Source: Phoronis pallida (taxonomy: Eukaryota; Phoronida; Phoronidae). Taken from it: a stretch of DNA of 10,793 nucleotides. A program made the position numbers and the translations under genes. The stretch is taken from NCBI GenBank assembly GCA_028565715.1, contig JAOXYC010226015.1:1-10793 (forward strand), written 5' to 3'. Shown piece after piece: positions 1-7,891 of this stretch (the first letter of the stretch is position 1; each line of letters opens with the position of its first letter). Under the pieces are notes generated by a model. That model was given only the letters and a program-made list of their open reading frames with translations. It was not told where the DNA came from and made no database searches.

Positions 1-846
1 GATCTGACGTCATTACAAAGGCGCCCAATCAGCGTTGAGTATTCTTGTCGGCTCGATAGCAAAAACAGCCTTATTTAGCCGACTTGTCGGGGCAATAGCC
101 ACGGCCTAATTAATCATTAACTTAGGTTATTGAATAATACATTTCTCAAAATTCGTCAAAATCCGAGCCTAGGCTCGGATTTTGACGAATTTTGAGAAAA
201 TTTATCATTCAATGACGACGAGTTTATTGTTCTTTTTCTCACATGAAACAGTGACGACGCGTTGTCGACGATAAAACGAGTCGCGTATAAATACAGTGAT
301 CTCAGTGTCACTGAGAGGTGTGTTATTTTTAAGTACATTTGAGATTGAACTTATCATGGAGTGAGAAAACAAAATACGCTTCCATGTTGCCAAAGAAAAA
401 CAAATAAGTACAAATAAGTAGCAGTATTTACTAGTCGAAAGTCACGATACACAGAACATTTTCGTAACCCAATCGGAAATTAACGGCCCCGGGTCTCCTA
501 TTTGCATGACAGATGAGGTATTGTTCGCTTGTTATCGACGTATTTACAGGCTTGGCAACAGTTCAACACGCCATATTACATCAAAAATATCTTGACTTTT
601 CAAAATTAATTGTTCTAATTGATTGTATTTCAGTTATGAAAAAAGAATAATATACCGTGGTCAAAAAGATGAAAACTGGTACATTTCAATTTTCAACTCG
701 GTTAAGTTCCACAAGTTTCGGGCGTTGTCCCCGGGGCTACTATATTTTAGAACTTCATGTTGAAGAATAATTGTCAAATTGACACTTGCAACTGAAAGTT
801 ATTTGAAGAACACGTCAGCATCCTCTAACAAGCGTTATAATTAATG
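1..846. other. Non-coding flank with a palindrome; no gene seen
   Basis: No frame gives a convincing protein and no splice-bounded exon is recognised. It contains the palindrome 127-214 and a 15-bp hairpin CTCAGTG-T-CACTGAG at 301-315. The rest is AT-rich unique-looking sequence. Confidence 0.5.
127..214. repeat. Near-perfect palindrome with perfect spacer-less 58-bp core
   Basis: The core 142-199 is a perfect palindrome centred on CCTAGG between 170 and 171 (29-bp arms, no spacer; arm TTTCTCAAAATTCGTCAAAA followed by TCCGAGCCT). Pairing continues outward with three or four mismatches to about 127 and 214. It is probably a small MITE or foldback element. Perfect symmetry suggests recent origin or gene conversion between arms. 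Confidence 0.9.
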
Positions 847-1171
847 TTAAAGATACTGTCTTGTAGGTGAGGATCTGGGGTCAAAATTCAAATCAAGTTG
901 AAAATGTGTGTACGAGTTCTTTAATGCCGAAAAAACGGCAAAGGGGTAAATTTGAGCTTTTTACCCTAAAAAAGTGTAAATTTCGAAAACCTTGTCTGCA
1001 GACAAAGCTTTTTGGATACAAAGAACTCAAATTTACCCTTTTCCCGATTTTTTAATTTTTTTTGACTAAGATGTAGGTTAATTATATTCATCAAAGGACA
1101 CATACACAAAATTTCTAGTTGATTTGAATTTTGACCCCAGATCCTCACCAACAAGGAGACAGTATCTTTAA
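847..1171. mobile_element. MITE-like inverted-repeat element bounded by TTAA
   Basis: The left end TTAAAGATACTGTCTTGTAG followed by GTGAGGATCTGGGGTCAAAA recurs inverted at the right end (1121-1171). The arms are related over nearly their full length, with a perfect 14-bp palindrome TTGTCTGCAGACAA (992-1005) near the centre. The outer TTAA on each side could be a TTAA target duplication as in piggyBac-type elements. The termini AGATACTG do not start with the CCC typical of that family, so assignment is open. No transposase is encoded. Confidence 0.8.
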
Positions 1172-1881
1172 TCTTATGGTTTTGCGGTAAAAAAAATTCA
1201 TATGCAATAACAACATTGTGTTTTAGAATTTCAAAATATGTAAGTAAAATTATCCTAACAAATCGATTGAAAAAACGGAAAACAAGAACTTAAAATATAC
1301 ACTTTTTACAACTGTATTCCCTTTCATACATGTATTCATTCATGTGCTAGCGCACGAGCTCACAAGGTACGACTCTCGCGTAGCAAAAGTGTATTCATTC
1401 GGCTTTTTCTCAAAAGCTGACATTCGGCGACCTTTGATCAAATACGACATGTATGATTTATTCAAACCATTTTCTTTGTATTGTTAGATTTTAGTAAAGG
1501 AAATCTTATGTGTTTTGTTGAAGCACCAACTCACTTTATGTGTTTTGATGAAGCACCAACTCACAGTTGTGTGACATTTTGTCGATCATTGCGAAAATAA
1601 ATTACGTAAACGAGCCCAGTGCTTTACATAATGTTTCGCACGTTTCGGGATCTTTCCGTCACAAAATGACTCTAAGGACAATGACACAACAAGAATAAAG
1701 GAAAAGGATTGAGAATGAGGCTTGGTTGAAGAAGAGTACGGACTATTCCTCTAATACCATTTTCAGGAATGGAATACTAGTTTTATGTATACGGCGGAGT
1801 CTGGTCGATTAAGGCCGGAGTAGTTCATGCCCGAGTTCATGTCACAGTGAAAAACCACCTGATCTGTATGCGAAAATCTTC
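1172..1881. other. Non-coding stretch; only a small tandem duplication
   Basis: No gene or element is recognised apart from a 30-bp duplication at 1506-1564. Open frames are short and unremarkable on both strands. Confidence 0.5.
1506..1564. repeat. Tandem duplication of a 30-bp unit
   Basis: The unit TTATGTGTTTTGTTGAAGCA plus CCAACTCACT occurs twice in a row with one internal difference (GTTG versus GATG). Confidence 0.9.
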
Positions 1882-2574
1882 TTAAAGGACAGGGCAACCA
1901 TTTTTGAATGTATGTCTAGGATGGTTGACAGTGCTATCATTACTCTGCTAGACAAATCAAATTTAGTGAAAAAAAAAAATTTGTTGAAAAATTTATTTTT
2001 GATATTTTAATCAAATCTGTTAATGATGTCATAAGTAAAAATTTGCTCTAAACACATTGGACGTGAAAAATACGTTTTTCTCAAATAATTTCAAGATTTG
2101 AATTCCAAACAAGAAAATTGCCAAATATGTTTAATGTAGAAATCCTAGCTATGAATTTTTGGCCATTTTCTTGTTTGGAATTCAAATCTTGAAATTATTT
2201 GAGAAAAACGTAAACTATTTTAATAATAATAATAATAATAATATTCATGTTATATATAGCGCCTAATTTCTAAGCGCTTTACAATGATAATCATACAAGC
2301 AGTTAGACAATACAAATAATAATTATATAAACACAATACAAATAATAATATAGCAGCCAATCCCTGCTTTTAACATAATAGGGAAATGAAAACATTGGCA
2401 CGGAGATGACAAATGACTTTTACAAAAATGCCTCGGGTCAACCTGGCGCCGGCGAGACTCGAACCCGGAACATAGCGGTGTGTGTTCCAGATGTTAACTG
2501 TTTGGCCACCAGTCCACCTCCATTTTCCAATGTGTTTAGAGCAAATTTTAAAAAATGGTTGCCCTGTCCTTTAA
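1882..2574. mobile_element. Palindromic element interrupted by a SINE
   Basis: Outer arms are TTAAAGGACAGGGCAACCAT (1882 onward, 24 bp perfect with its inverse at 2551-2574). Next, ATTTGCTCTAAACACATTGG (2041-2060) pairs with 2525-2545. The inner arms 2071-2125 and 2158-2212 are 55 bp with one mismatch, around a 32-base loop. The right arm is split by the SINE at 2222-2521, and it lacks about 130 bp present in the left arm (about 1906-2035). No coding capacity. A MITE or foldback element. Confidence 0.85.
2222..2521 (-). mobile_element. tRNA-derived SINE with L2-like tail, flanked by ATTTT duplications
   Basis: Read on the minus strand it starts with a tRNA-like head. Box A TGGCCAAACAG (complement of 2498-2508) fits TRGYNNARNNG, and box B GGTTCGAGTCTC (complement of 2454-2465) is close to GGTTCGANNCC. 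The 3' end reads TTGTAAAGCGCTTAG...GCGCTATATA and then an (ATT)n run, the tail type shared by L2/CR1-like LINEs and their SINEs. ATTTT at 2217-2221 and 2522-2526 is the target duplication. Removing the SINE and one copy restores the symmetry of the host palindrome, which confirms the boundaries. The head is not an intact tRNA gene. Confidence 0.85.
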
Positions 2575-3115
2575 GGTTACGTGGGAGGCTTCAATTGGCA
2601 ACACTCCTACTTTTTTTACAAATCTATGAAACTAAACATTTTAAGCCCATGAAGGTATTTATTTTCTGAAACTTAGCATCCTAAGCAATACATTTAGAAC
2701 AAGCATTTTTGACTGACATTCGTGTGGTCACGTGACTTGGTATTTCAAATCAAAAAAATTTTTTTGCGAAAAAACTCGACTTCGGTACACCGTGCAAAAA
2801 CTAGAGAAACGAATTTTTAACTATTTAACAATTCTAACAGTAAAATCTTTTTTTAAAAAGTGCCATTTTTCTTGTTTTGATAAAATAATTGGATCTTACT
2901 CAAAAAGAGCGTCAAAAATCAAGAGTAGCGAAATTTTGAGAAAAATCGCTACTCTTGATGGAGCCATTTCTGACCCAAAAGAACTCCTAAATTGTATGTC
3001 TAAACCTTGGAACAGCCTGAACCGGTTGTGTTACTTTAAACATTCTAAAAGAAAGACAATTCAAGGGAATCTCGAATTAGCCTCCCACGTTACTTTAAGG
3101 GCCATATGGGAGGCT
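2571..3115. repeat. Inverted-repeat pair (CGTGGGAGGCT) with hairpin between
   Basis: TTAAGGTTACGTGGGAGGCT (2571-2590) matches, inverted, AGCCTCCCACGTTACTTTAA (3079-3098) at 18 of 20 positions. A third partial copy (TGGGAGGCT) in direct orientation ends at 3115. The left copy abuts and overlaps the outer end of the 1882-2574 element, suggesting nested or composite elements. A 142-codon ORF inside (2732-3160) looks non-genic. Confidence 0.5.
2918..2959. repeat. Perfect 14-bp hairpin
   Basis: ATCAAGAGTAGCGA (2918-2931) and TCGCTACTCTTGAT (2946-2959) are exact reverse complements around a 14-base AT-rich loop. Function unknown; it lies in non-coding repeat-rich DNA. Confidence 0.9.
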
Positions 3116-3949
3116 CATTTCCATTTTTTTTTAAAAAACCCACAGTGTTTTTCTTATTAAAACAATCCAACAAAAGTGTGAATGTTTTAAGTGGTGTAAT
3201 TCCATCAAATATTTAAAAAAATAATCTAATTCTCATGTCTTCAGAAATGACCATTTTGCCGGGCGGAAATTTTTGAAAAGTTCTGGGCATACTCTTATAC
3301 CATAGGACTAGTAAAAGGTATAAGTATTGTAAAGTATTGCCTGATGTACGAGATATAATTAGGCCGTTAAAAAAATCAAGACTCGATTTTTTATTTTTGC
3401 TCCAAAAATGCTGCCTAGATTGTTGGGATCCTCGAACACCAGGCAATATTTTACCAAATTGAGACACTAAATACTTAGTTCTATATTGGTAGAATCCACT
3501 GTGTATTTTTTACAGCCGGATTATCTCAAGCCGACGGTTTTTGAACATCAAGATTCAGTTTTAAATTTTCAAATTCGAAAAGAGGAGATTTTCACCCAAA
3601 ACGGCCGTATTTTCTAAATTGGGAATATTCACGTAGCCAAACTGTTCAAATTTGGAAAATATCATTCTAGTCATTTACGTAATGAACATGATAATTTTTG
3701 AATGCCTTCTATATAACCTTACTATACAGTAGCCCGGTAATGAGTTCGAATGTGCCAATTTTTTTACGCGAACTATTGTTATCAGATAACGCATTTTTAT
3801 ATAAAATTTCATCACTCATAACTACCCTTGTATTCGATAATGAATTGAACTAATAGCTTATTTTGTGCAGCTATCATTAATGGGGTTTGGAAGATGGTGG
3901 AATATTGTTGTTTCAAAAAAGATCAAGGTGAACACGCTAATTTTATGAT
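3116..3949. other. Non-coding stretch beyond the 3' end of the gene
   Basis: AT-rich with no recognisable gene. The only structure seen is an imperfect inverted repeat, 3330-3347 against 3436-3453 (16 of 18 matching, TAAAGTATTGCCTGATGT). Confidence 0.5.
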
Positions 3950-4484
3950 TTTATTAACGTCACACAGTCACATCGTCTGACATATGTGACGCTGTGTTAA
4001 GAAGTCGGTGACTGATGAGTGTTTTCGGAGACATGACAAGCTAGTCGGACAAGCCCGGGACCGTTTCCTGTTCTTGTTAGAGTAACACAGTGACGTCATC
4101 TACGCGCAATATTTACAGACAATGTAACAATCCCCGCAGCAACACCAATAATTATATTCAAATACACAGGAAAGCCATTGGAAATAGTAAATTTTCAAAA
4201 CAATTCTTATAAACAGGATAAAAGCACCATTATGTAAATTGCCTGCTCTTTTCAAATACTTAAAAATATTCCAAAATTAAGCACTTAATGATCCTTACTG
4301 TTGAAGAAAGTACTATCTTGGAGATACATGTGGGAATATAAATGTTGGCAGTTTTCCAATGGTAATATCCATACGACAGGTGAATATACGGAATTCTTTG
4401 AATATAGATTTTACGGAATTCTTCGAAAAGCAGGCTTAAATATCTAGCTACCTTTTGGTAGCAGATATGATGTTGGGAATATGG
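3950..4484 (-). other. Probable 3' UTR of the long-tail transcript, with candidate polyadenylation signal
   Basis: Downstream of the TAG at 4485-4487 the minus strand is non-coding. The first canonical AATAAA I find is the complement of TTTATT at 3950-3955, about 530 bp past the stop, followed by a T-rich stretch on the minus strand (complement of about 3915-3922). A hairpin (3962-3973 pairing with 3983-3996, two-base bulge) sits just before the signal. A short direct repeat of TACGGAATTCTT occurs at 4387 and 4412. The transcript end is a guess from these signals. Confidence 0.3.
3962..3996. repeat. Small hairpin next to the candidate polyadenylation signal
   Basis: ACACAGTCACAT (3962-3973) pairs with ATGTGACGCTGTGT (3983-3996), leaving a two-base bulge and a nine-base loop. 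It lies seven bases before the AATAAA on the minus strand. Possibly the remnant of an inverted-repeat element: a related TAACACAGTGACGTCA occurs at 4083-4098. Confidence 0.45.
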
Positions 4485-4816
4485 CTAATTTCGCATCATT
4501 GTTTCACGGTACGATGGAGGTTGAGGTTGAGATGAATAGTAATTGTATCCCGTTTGAAATTCATCTGCCGAGGCACCCCTATTTACAGAAGAACGATCGA
4601 ATGCTGCAACCTGGCCATATGCCCTAGGCGGTTCGGTCGTGGGCTGTGTGTCAGCAATGGGCTGCGGGTTGTCGTAGACGTGTGTTACTGGTTGACGAGA
4701 GGCATCAGGTCGTTTTCTTGTCTTATGGTAACACAGAACCGCAATAACAATGATAATCAAAACAACCAGCCCTGCAATGGCTATTCCAGCAATAGCCCCA
4801 CCAGAAAGACCACCGT
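4485..4816 (-). CDS. CACHD1-like terminal exon 2: alternative TM helix and PPxY cytoplasmic tail
   Basis: Acceptor TTTTACAG at 4817; two bases (AC) complete a codon, so the upstream donor must leave one base. Translation gives GGLSGGAIAGIAIAGLVVLI continuing IIVIAVLCYHKTRKR: a glycine/alanine-rich transmembrane helix with a basic stop-transfer. About 75 tail residues follow, rich in Pro, Gln, Thr and Tyr, with HVYDNPQP, NYYSS and a PPSY motif eleven residues from the end; TAG stop at the complement of 4485-4487. The helix resembles the GxxxG-rich helix of vertebrate CACHD1 more than the one in 5388-5652 does. A direct splice from the 6389-6514 exon is out of frame, so the exon can only be reached from within 5388-5652, giving ...EETA-D-GGLSGG (donor 5564) or ...KCL-N-GGLSGG (donor 5582). 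PPxY motifs bind WW domains such as those of NEDD4 ligases. It could also be the last exon of another gene, but no other upstream exon is visible. Confidence 0.7.
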
Positions 4817-5387
4817 CTGTAAAATATTTTCAAATATTTTCAAATATTCCAAAATAAAACTATTGTTAAAAAAGTACTATTTTGCAGTTGGGAATGTTTA
4901 TCATAGAACATCCTCCCTCAAAAGTAGTAACATCACAATAAGCGTATTTTACCTAAAACATTATTAAACGACCACTGATACTCCTCTCCGCCGATTGGCT
5001 AAAACACGTTCTGACAACTTGAATATTAAGTAGGGTTTTTTAATGGCTGACCCCATGAAATATTACTTTAACTGCACCATCTTGTAAATGGTTGTGGCAA
5101 CAACATGGCTGCTCAGTTCAAGTTGCAGACGATGACAGTAAAGAAAGCAAGGTTTACCTAAATTATCAGCGGTCGTTTAATAAAACAAACATGGACCACT
5201 TCCTCGCACAATATGAGGTTTTATGGACCTCGGGAAAGCAATGTTGCCCGCGCGCTTCGCTCTTTGGCAACATTGCTCTCCCTCGGTTCATATTTCCCTC
5301 GAAAGCCGTCCACATTTGTATATCATTAGCCATGTGTTAGGATTCGATTCAGTTTGATATACGCTTGCCTATGAAAAAGAACAAAAA
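4817..5387 (-). other. Region between the two terminal exons (3' UTR of one form, intron of the other)
   Basis: No exon with matching phase and similarity is seen here on either strand. It contains the GC-richer palindromic element 5192-5312 and a possible ATTAAA signal (complement of 5176-5181) for transcripts ending in the 5388-5652 exon. For the long-tail form it would be removed together with the end of the upstream exon (intron 4817-5563). Confidence 0.4.
5192..5312. repeat. Palindromic MITE-like element
   Basis: Core arms AGCAATGTTGCC (5238-5249) and GGCAACATTGCT (5266-5277) are perfect inverted repeats around a 16-base GC-rich loop. Pairing continues outward imperfectly: CCTCGGGA against TCCCTCGG, ATATGA (5211-5216) against TCATAT (5288-5293), and TGGAC (5192) against GTCCA (5308-5312). 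The composition is clearly more GC-rich than the surroundings, suggesting an inserted repeat. No target duplication is obvious. Confidence 0.65.
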
Positions 5388-5652
5388 CTAGAATCTCTGA
5401 AAAGCCGGATCCACAGTCAAGAACGTGGGCCCGGGGAGCGTGGGGGTCTGTTCTCGTTGCAATTGCTCGTCGTTTAGCCGTCCCCTCTTTTTGATTTTCT
5501 TAACAGTGACGCCAATCAAAATTGCCAAGAATATCATAACATCAAAAACAGCAATAACTATACCAGCGGTCTCTTCGTCACTCAAGCATTTCTCATCCGC
5601 GTACAGGCATGTTGTGCGACACCATTGGCAGCCAGTTAAAGCAAGACAACCA
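5388..5652 (-). CDS. CACHD1-like terminal exon 1: last stalk cysteines, TM helix and short basic tail with stop
   Basis: Acceptor TTGATTTCAG at 5653; the first base completes Thr in frame with the upstream exon. The exon codes GCLALTGCQWCRTTCLYADE, then KCLSDEETAG, then a hydrophobic helix IVIAVFDVMIFLAILIGVTV, then the stop-transfer sequence KKIKKRGR, a hydrophilic tail and a TAG stop (complement of 5388-5390). The CxxL..GCQWC..xC pattern matches the DCFGVLDCEWC stalk motif of vertebrate CACHD1. Read through, it makes a type I membrane protein with about 37 cytoplasmic residues. A candidate ATTAAA polyadenylation signal lies at the complement of 5176-5181. Inside the exon are weak donors in the phase needed for the downstream exon: CTG|GTATAG (exon end 5564) and TGA|GTGACG (exon end 5582). 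Either would replace this anchor by that of the 4485-4816 exon. Confidence 0.8.
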
Positions 5653-5690
5653 CTGAAATCAAAGATATACAATGTACATATATAAATTGA

Positions 5691-6241
5691 AATAGAAATA
5701 TATTGTAAAACTTCATGTCTGACTAGTTTCGAAGATACAAACTTCGTTGTCGCAAGACGCAATTACTTGTGTACAAAAACGAGGCAATAGGTGAAGTACA
5801 AGAAAAAGTAATCGAGAGATAATAAAACAAAACAGTCGGTCGATAACACAATTTTAAAAAGACTAAGTTCAACATGATGTGATGCTAGCTGTAGAGCTTG
5901 CTATGTCAGGAGTTTCCTGCATGTAAAAACAGCTACTCTGTTGGTAACTTCACGATTTTGGATTCAGCCAATAGTGATACTCAGCTCAAACTGAAAGAAT
6001 CTGTAAATATATTAGCTTACCAAGCCGATGCTCAATGTACATGTTCATCATGTTGAATTTAGTCTTTTTTAAAATTGTGTTATCGATCGATTGTTTAGTT
6101 CTATTATCTCTTGATTACTTTTGCTTGTACTTCACGTATTGCCTCGTTTTCATATATGTACACAAGTAATGGCGTCTTGCGACAACGAAGTTTGTATCTT
6201 CGAAACTAGTCAGACATGACGTTTTACAATATATTTCTATT
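5691..6241. repeat. Large inverted-repeat (foldback/MITE-like) element in intron
   Basis: The left arm 5691-5879 (about 189 bp) is the imperfect reverse complement of the right arm 6047-6241 (about 195 bp), around a 167-bp unique centre. Shared segments include AATAGAAATATATTGTAAAAC at the outer end, TCTGACTAGTTTCGAAGATA in the middle and AACATGATG at the inner end. Arms differ by scattered substitutions and small indels, so the element is not recent. No ORF for a transposase and no clear target duplication are seen. It lies about 40 bp upstream of the acceptor of the 5388-5652 exon. Confidence 0.85.
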
Positions 6242-6388
6242 CTTAAAGCTCTGTCGAAATATACAGCGCTAGAATGAATCATTACTTAAAACATTTTGAA
6301 CGGAAATTGGAAGTTTTCAGCAGCGGTTAAAAATGAGTTAAAAATCAGCTTCGCAATTTGCCACATGTATATACCTAATAACACTTAC

Positions 6389-6514
6389 GTTTTATTTTTT
6401 TGGTCGTGGCACTTGTTGTCCACACATCTCGACAGACCTTCGAGAAGTCGCTCTTCATCGTCTAGGGAAACGAACGAATCGGGTGCCCGAGGTGTACACG
6501 CCGGCCAAGAGTCA
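6389..6514 (-). CDS. CACHD1-like exon: cysteine-rich stalk (LSRCVDNKC)
   Basis: This 126-bp exon has acceptor TTGTTCTAG and donor AAAAC|GTAAGT. It enters in phase 2 (AG+T gives Ser) and leaves in phase 2. The translation begins SDSWPACTPRAPDSFVSLDD, continues EERLLEGLSRCVDNKCHDQKN and ends with Lys and a split Thr codon. Vertebrate CACHD1 has a similarly spaced SCEV...ALHQCVNSRC segment before its last cysteine cluster. The acidic stretch LDDEER is solvent-exposed in character. The 736-bp intron that follows holds a large inverted repeat (5691-6241). Confidence 0.8.
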
Positions 6515-6921
6515 CTAGAACAAAACGAAGAGAACTTAAATACACGACAATTTCATTTTGAAGTCACAAAAGTCTTTATATAGAGTAAAGAATTTCACGA
6601 ATAAAGCTGTTAGGGGCAATGACTCAAAAAGTATAATGATAACGTCGCTGTTATGTTAAACATGAAGCCACCTATTCAGAAAATAAAGGTATAACAAAAA
6701 TTCGATCAATCTTATGCGTGCTGGGAGAAAAATGTTTGGCAATATACTAAAATGAGAACATCAAAATAATATACTTAAGTTTTGAGTTTTCAGAAAAAGA
6801 TATGCCCTACTTCTCTGAAAAATTGCCAGTATGAAATTTTCATATTTTATCAACAGTCTCATTAAGTAATGTACATGAATAAACAATGATAAATCAAACT
6901 TAACTACAAGATAACATGAAT

Positions 6922-7171
6922 TACAGTAAATTGCAAAGAAAAACAGACAGAAGAACTTCTCGCGTGCCACTCTTCTGGCAGAAATACGTCTAGCATGTTG
7001 GCGCATTATTGCCAGCTTTTTGACGCTCCGGCTTTATATTATTATATGCTGTTGTAGTTGACTACTCATTGTTGAGGTTGTTTATACGCATTTTTGCCAG
7101 CGTTTTGTCTATGCATATTTCAGGCAGAAAAGCGCCTAGCCCTAGTCTGTTTTTCTTTGCAATTTACTGTA
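6922..7171. mobile_element. MITE with Tc1/mariner-like termini
   Basis: A 27-bp perfect terminal inverted repeat at 6922-6948 (TACAGTAAATTGCAAAGAAA and on) recurs inverted at 7145-7171. The termini read TA-CAGT...ACTG-TA, the arrangement expected for a Tc1/mariner-type element flanked by its TA target duplication. The interior (about 196 bp) shows only weak further symmetry and codes for nothing. It sits in the intron 6515-7202, ending 31 bp downstream of the 7203-7273 exon donor. Confidence 0.7.
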
Positions 7172-7202
7172 GGTGTCACGACTACAAATTTAAACGGCTT
7201 AC

Positions 7203-7273
7203 CTTGTCACTCCGAATTTGTTGTTACAGTATTCAAAGTCAGTATGCAGGTAACAAGGGCATTCACATGCTGT
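7203..7273 (-). CDS. CACHD1-like short exon: CECPC stalk motif
   Basis: This 71-bp exon enters in phase 0 and leaves with two bases (AG). Acceptor is ACTTTCAAG, donor AAG|GTAAGC. It reads TACECPCYLHTDFEYCNNKF then GVT. The CECPC cluster is diagnostic: vertebrate CACHD1 has ECECPCECP at the same place. The exon is required for phase, because the next exon starts with one base completing a codon and would meet an immediate TGA if spliced directly from the 7720-7848 exon. Four cysteines in 24 residues point to disulfide-bonded extracellular structure. Confidence 0.8.
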
Positions 7274-7719
7274 CTTGAAAGTAAAGCCTCTTTTACACAG
7301 AGAATATTTTACCTGAGTGGAAATAAAGTAACACGAGGGTACTGAATTCATGTTTACATACAAAAATTTAATCCAAAACATAGTTATTGTCGCTTAATAT
7401 TCTGACAATTTCAACTAAAAAAGTATATTATAACATTTATTTTTACCTAAGCATGCGATACCAGCTACTTGCAAAAGTATGTAGTGCATAAGTCCTGATC
7501 CCACAACAAAAGAAAAAGATATGAGCATATAAGTTCTGACTGGCTACGAGGAGGGATGCCATTTTGAATCCGATTTCCGGATGAGAAACAGCGTGCGAGT
7601 CATCAGACTGAAACACACCACGTGGCCGGTAAAGTGCGGGAAAACAAAAAAATAAATAACACAAACCAACATAAATGATAAACATACAAGTATTTGGCAG
7701 AATATGTCGCTTAACTTAC
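7274..7719 (-). other. Intron, 446 bp, nothing notable
   Basis: Bounded by GTAAGT (donor, complement of 7714-7719) and the acceptor ACTTTCAAG. Open frames inside give low-complexity or unremarkable peptides without similarity I recognise. No repeat or exon found. Confidence 0.6.
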
Positions 7720-7848
7720 CGGATAGCAAGTTAAACATTCAGGTGAGTCAACATCTGCACTCTTGTCATAAGCGCCTAGGAAAATGTTACTGTTGAAAAC
7801 TTTCTCCATGGAAAACCAAGAAGTGGTAAAACGATCGTTCACTAATAC
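7720..7848 (-). CDS. CACHD1-like exon: end of second Cache-like domain and first stalk cysteines
   Basis: This 129-bp exon (43 codons, phase 0 on both sides) has an excellent acceptor (CGTTTCAG) and donor (CCG|GTAAGT). It reads VLVNDRFTTSWFSMEKVFNS, then NIFLGAYDKSADVDSPECLTCYP. The pattern of a hydrophobic strand with N-x-FLGAYD resembles the NAFVGIVNETCD strand of vertebrate CACHD1, and the CLTC pair corresponds to the CLNC start of the cysteine-rich region. It therefore marks the boundary between the globular Cache region and the membrane-proximal cysteine-rich stalk. The long upstream intron (7849-8951) carries the minisatellite. Confidence 0.8.
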
Positions 7849-7891
7849 CTGAAACGAAAGTCAATGATTTAGATCAGAACTAATTCAAAAC

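Noticed and set aside
867-1154. Short ORFs on both strands within the TTAA-bounded element
   Set aside because: They mirror each other because of the inverted repeat and show no protein features.
2441-2520. Functional tRNA gene
   Set aside because: Box A and box B are present, but the region does not form an intact cloverleaf to my eye and continues into a SINE body with an L2-like tail and target duplication.
2732-3160. 142-codon plus-strand ORF
   Set aside because: The longest single-frame ORF in the left part, but the peptide is Lys/Phe/Ser-rich low-information sequence, it contains the 14-bp hairpin and ends in an inverted-repeat copy, and no family is recognised.
4010-4045. Hammerhead ribozyme (CTGATGAG at 4011)
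   Set aside because: The GAAA box and matching stems expected around the core are absent.
4554-4967. 137-codon plus-strand ORF
   Set aside because: It is the antisense shadow of the 4485-4816 terminal exon and continues into non-coding sequence.
5092-5340. 82-codon plus-strand ORF
   Set aside because: Most of it runs through the palindromic element 5192-5312; no domain is visible and it is antisense to the gene.
5653-5762. Upstream extension of the 5388-5652 reading frame to an ATG at 5762
   Set aside because: This part lies beyond a good acceptor and within the foldback element; the stalk cysteines join by splicing to the previous exon, so the ATG is not a start.
7443-7685. 80-codon minus-strand ORF in the intron 7274-7719
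   Set aside because: Hydrophobic, cysteine-containing but without similarity, and inclusion would break the clear CLTCYP to TACECPC exon junction.
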